Below are positions 62,703 through 64,000 of a stretch of 64,000 nucleotides of DNA, piece by piece. This DNA comes from JAFNAG01 sp963824985. GTDB taxonomy: Bacteria > Acidobacteriota > UBA6911. The notes under the pieces are model-generated. The model had not been told where the DNA came from and made no database searches. It saw only the letters and a list, made by a program, of their open reading frames with translations. How positions within the stretch are numbered: position 1 is the stretch's first letter; every line of letters starts with the position of its first letter. Location: contig CAWGRQ010000026.1 in assembly GCA_963824985.1 (NCBI GenBank), positions 62,001 through 126,000 on the forward strand, in the 5' to 3' direction. The translations under genes and the position numbers were made by a program.

Positions 62703-64000
62703 TCAGTTCTTCAGAACCCCGAATATAATTTGCGATGGGTGCAGAGTGGAACCATACACCCGCTGGGTCGCCTTCTGGAAATCGGCCGCCTGCGCCCGGT
62801 AAATGTCCACAAACTTCTGCGGGTTGCGATCGATCATCGGGAACCAGGTGCTCTGCACCTGGATCATGATCCGGTGTCCTGCCTTGAAGCTGTGGAGAAC
62901 ATCCTGGAGCACGAACTCGATCTTTGTGACCTGTCCCGGGACGAACGGCTCCGGTTTTGACATGCTGTTACGGAATTTCCCCCGCAGGACATCCCCCCGC
63001 ACCAGCATCTGATAGCCACCCATCTTGACGTTTTGCGGATTGGGCTCCGGATTCGCAGTATCATCGGGGAAGACATCGATGACCTTTACGATCCAATCCG
63101 AATCGGTCCCCGAAGTGGAGACGAACATGTTCGCGGTAATCGGCCCGGCCACGGTGACGTTGCCGGCCAGCGGTTCGGTCCGGTACACGAGAACGTCAGT
63201 ACGAGTGGCGGCAAAGCGCTGATCCTCGAGCATGAAGGCCGGGTTGTACCAGTTCGTAATTTCGGCGGTATACGGAACCGGGTTGGCGGGATCGCTGACA
63301 TATTCCCGGTACCCGTCTGCACTCGACGACGGAGCCTCCCAGGTCAAATCGCCGCCGGCGCCGAGGTGGAGAGGCGTCGCGGTCAGGTCCTGAGGCGGCC
63401 AGCTGTCCAGCTCCCGCCACTGGTTGGCGCCGGTTTCAAAAACCAGCGCTCCCGGCAGGTCCAAAGGCCCCTGGTCTTTCAGGTAATAATTGAAGAACGG
63501 CACCTCCACATGATCCGTGTAATAGTCCGCGGTTTTGGACCCGAAGTCGATAGCCCCAAGCATGCGGCCGTCGTTGTTGTTCCACTGACCGTGAGACCAG
63601 GGGCCCATGACCAGGATGTCGCGCGCACCAGGGTTCTGCTCCCTGATGGCGGCGTAGGTGTGCAGAGCGCCGAACAGGTTTTCCGTGTCAAACCAGCCAC
63701 CGACTACCAGGACTGCAGGCTTGATGTCTCCAAGGTGAGGCAGAATGTTACGGGCTTCCCAGAAAGCATCCCAGGTGCCGTGCTCGAGGATCTCATTCCA
63801 GAAGGGGACGCCGTTCTTAAGGTACCGGGTGTTGGCATTGGACAGCGGCCCCATTTCCAGGAAGAATTTGTAGCCGTCCGGCGTCTTGTGATCGAACCGG
63901 GTGTCACGCTCCATTTTCGGCTTCGGACGGGGCCAACCGAAACCGCTGTAAAAATCGAAGGCATGGGACAAAAGAAAGGCGCCGTTGTGAAAGAAGTCAT
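62703..64000 (-). CDS. CocE/NonD-family hydrolase, C-terminal part
   Basis: 432 codons; the frame runs off the right edge (DFFHNGAFLLSHAFDF upstream of the first in-window ATG at 63971), so the true start and the catalytic Ser lie outside. Seen here: helical cap (WNEILEHGTWDAFWEARNI), the Asp of the triad in VLVVGGWFDTENLFG, the His in LVMGPWSHGQWN, and the C-terminal jelly roll typical of X-Pro dipeptidyl-peptidase/alpha-amino-acid ester hydrolases (VYRTEPLAGNVTVAGPITANMFVSTSGTDSDWIVKVIDVFPD; VLQDVLHSFKAGHRIMIQVQSTWFP). Members cleave esters, acyl amino acids or dipeptides outside the cytoplasm. Confidence 0.92.
   Translation of the reverse strand, partial: DFFHNGAFLLSHAFDFYSGFGWPRPKPKMERDTRFDHKTPDGYKFFLEMGPLSNANTRYLKNGVPFWNEILEHGTWDAFWEARNILPHLGDIKPAVLVVGGWFDTENLFGALHTYAAIREQNPGARDILVMGPWSHGQWNNNDGRMLGAIDFGSKTADYYTDHVEVPFFNYYLKDQGPLDLPGALVFETGANQWRELDSWPPQDLTATPLHLGAGGDLTWEAPSSSADGYREYVSDPANPVPYTAEITNWYNPAFMLEDQRFAATRTDVLVYRTEPLAGNVTVAGPITANMFVSTSGTDSDWIVKVIDVFPDDTANPEPNPQNVKMGGYQMLVRGDVLRGKFRNSMSKPEPFVPGQVTKIEFVLQDVLHSFKAGHRIMIQVQSTWFPMIDRNPQKFVDIYRAQAADFQKATQRVYGSTLHPSQIIFGVLKN

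Overview
High-GC bacterial DNA, mostly tightly packed genes but with many pseudogenes, gene fragments and mobile-element scars. An RlpA-type lipoprotein and many secreted or lipobox-bearing proteins suggest a Gram-negative cell. The mixture of a tricorn-like S41 protease, DUF5695, DUF362 and DUF2157 proteins, a KPYTDW-type secreted protein and many short intergenic repeats resembles environmental Acidobacteriota or a related phylum. That placement is an impression only, because no rRNA or ribosomal protein gene is present.

Layout. 0-1.5 kb: minus-strand acyl-transfer operon (ACP, KASIII-like enzyme with Ser in place of the catalytic Cys, AlgI-type MBOAT O-acyltransferase cut by the window edge). 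1.8-6.7 kb: Rho_N-like protein, HrpB helicase and GltS symporter, separated by tandem copies of an intergenic repeat. 6.6-13 kb: accessory patch with a truncated DUF4261-like gene, an integrase tail, a frameshifted BrnA antitoxin, a large secreted DUF5695 protein, ArsR joined to a broken SRPBCC gene, a Phd/PIN toxin-antitoxin pair and a duplicated gltS scrap. 13-17.2 kb: secreted proteins, a nucleoside deoxyribosyltransferase-like gene, tRNA-Ser(TGA) and RlpA. 17.4-22.9 kb: an IS91-family transposase gene split by a 3.6-kb cassette (DUF5372-like protein, DUF4338/DruA-like protein, large serine recombinase). Removing 18688-22276 in silico restores the transposase frame exactly. 23-27.3 kb: secreted triple-RidA protein, an IS21-like element with about 50-bp inverted ends and no DDE domain, IS91 and integrase fragments, VapBC. 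27.5-38 kb: DUF362, HTH/Cys-rich regulator, HMA protein, a tricorn protease gene broken by many frameshifts, RlmN and a DUF2157-DUF4824 pair. 38.3-47 kb: C69 dipeptidase followed by a poly-gamma-glutamate type cluster (pgsB, pgsC, PgsW-like, DUF6305, IT-superfamily permease, 55-residue membrane peptide, AstE/M14-type amidohydrolase). 47-54.2 kb: alanine racemase, GT2 glycosyltransferase, DUF5924/DUF2914 protein, APC permease plus aminotransferase, HigBA-like pair. 54-61 kb: gene-poor scars, then a 1448-residue multidomain secreted protein with nearly identical FN3 repeats. 61-64 kb: small secreted Gly-rich protein, DUF4405 membrane protein and a CocE/NonD hydrolase running off the right edge.

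The two most interesting systems are the serine-recombinase cassette that marks its own insertion site inside an IS91 transposase, and the poly-gamma-glutamate locus, which carries dedicated permease and amidohydrolase genes and no visible pgsA/capA. The KASIII(Ser)-ACP-MBOAT operon is a third candidate for an unusual acyl-transfer pathway.
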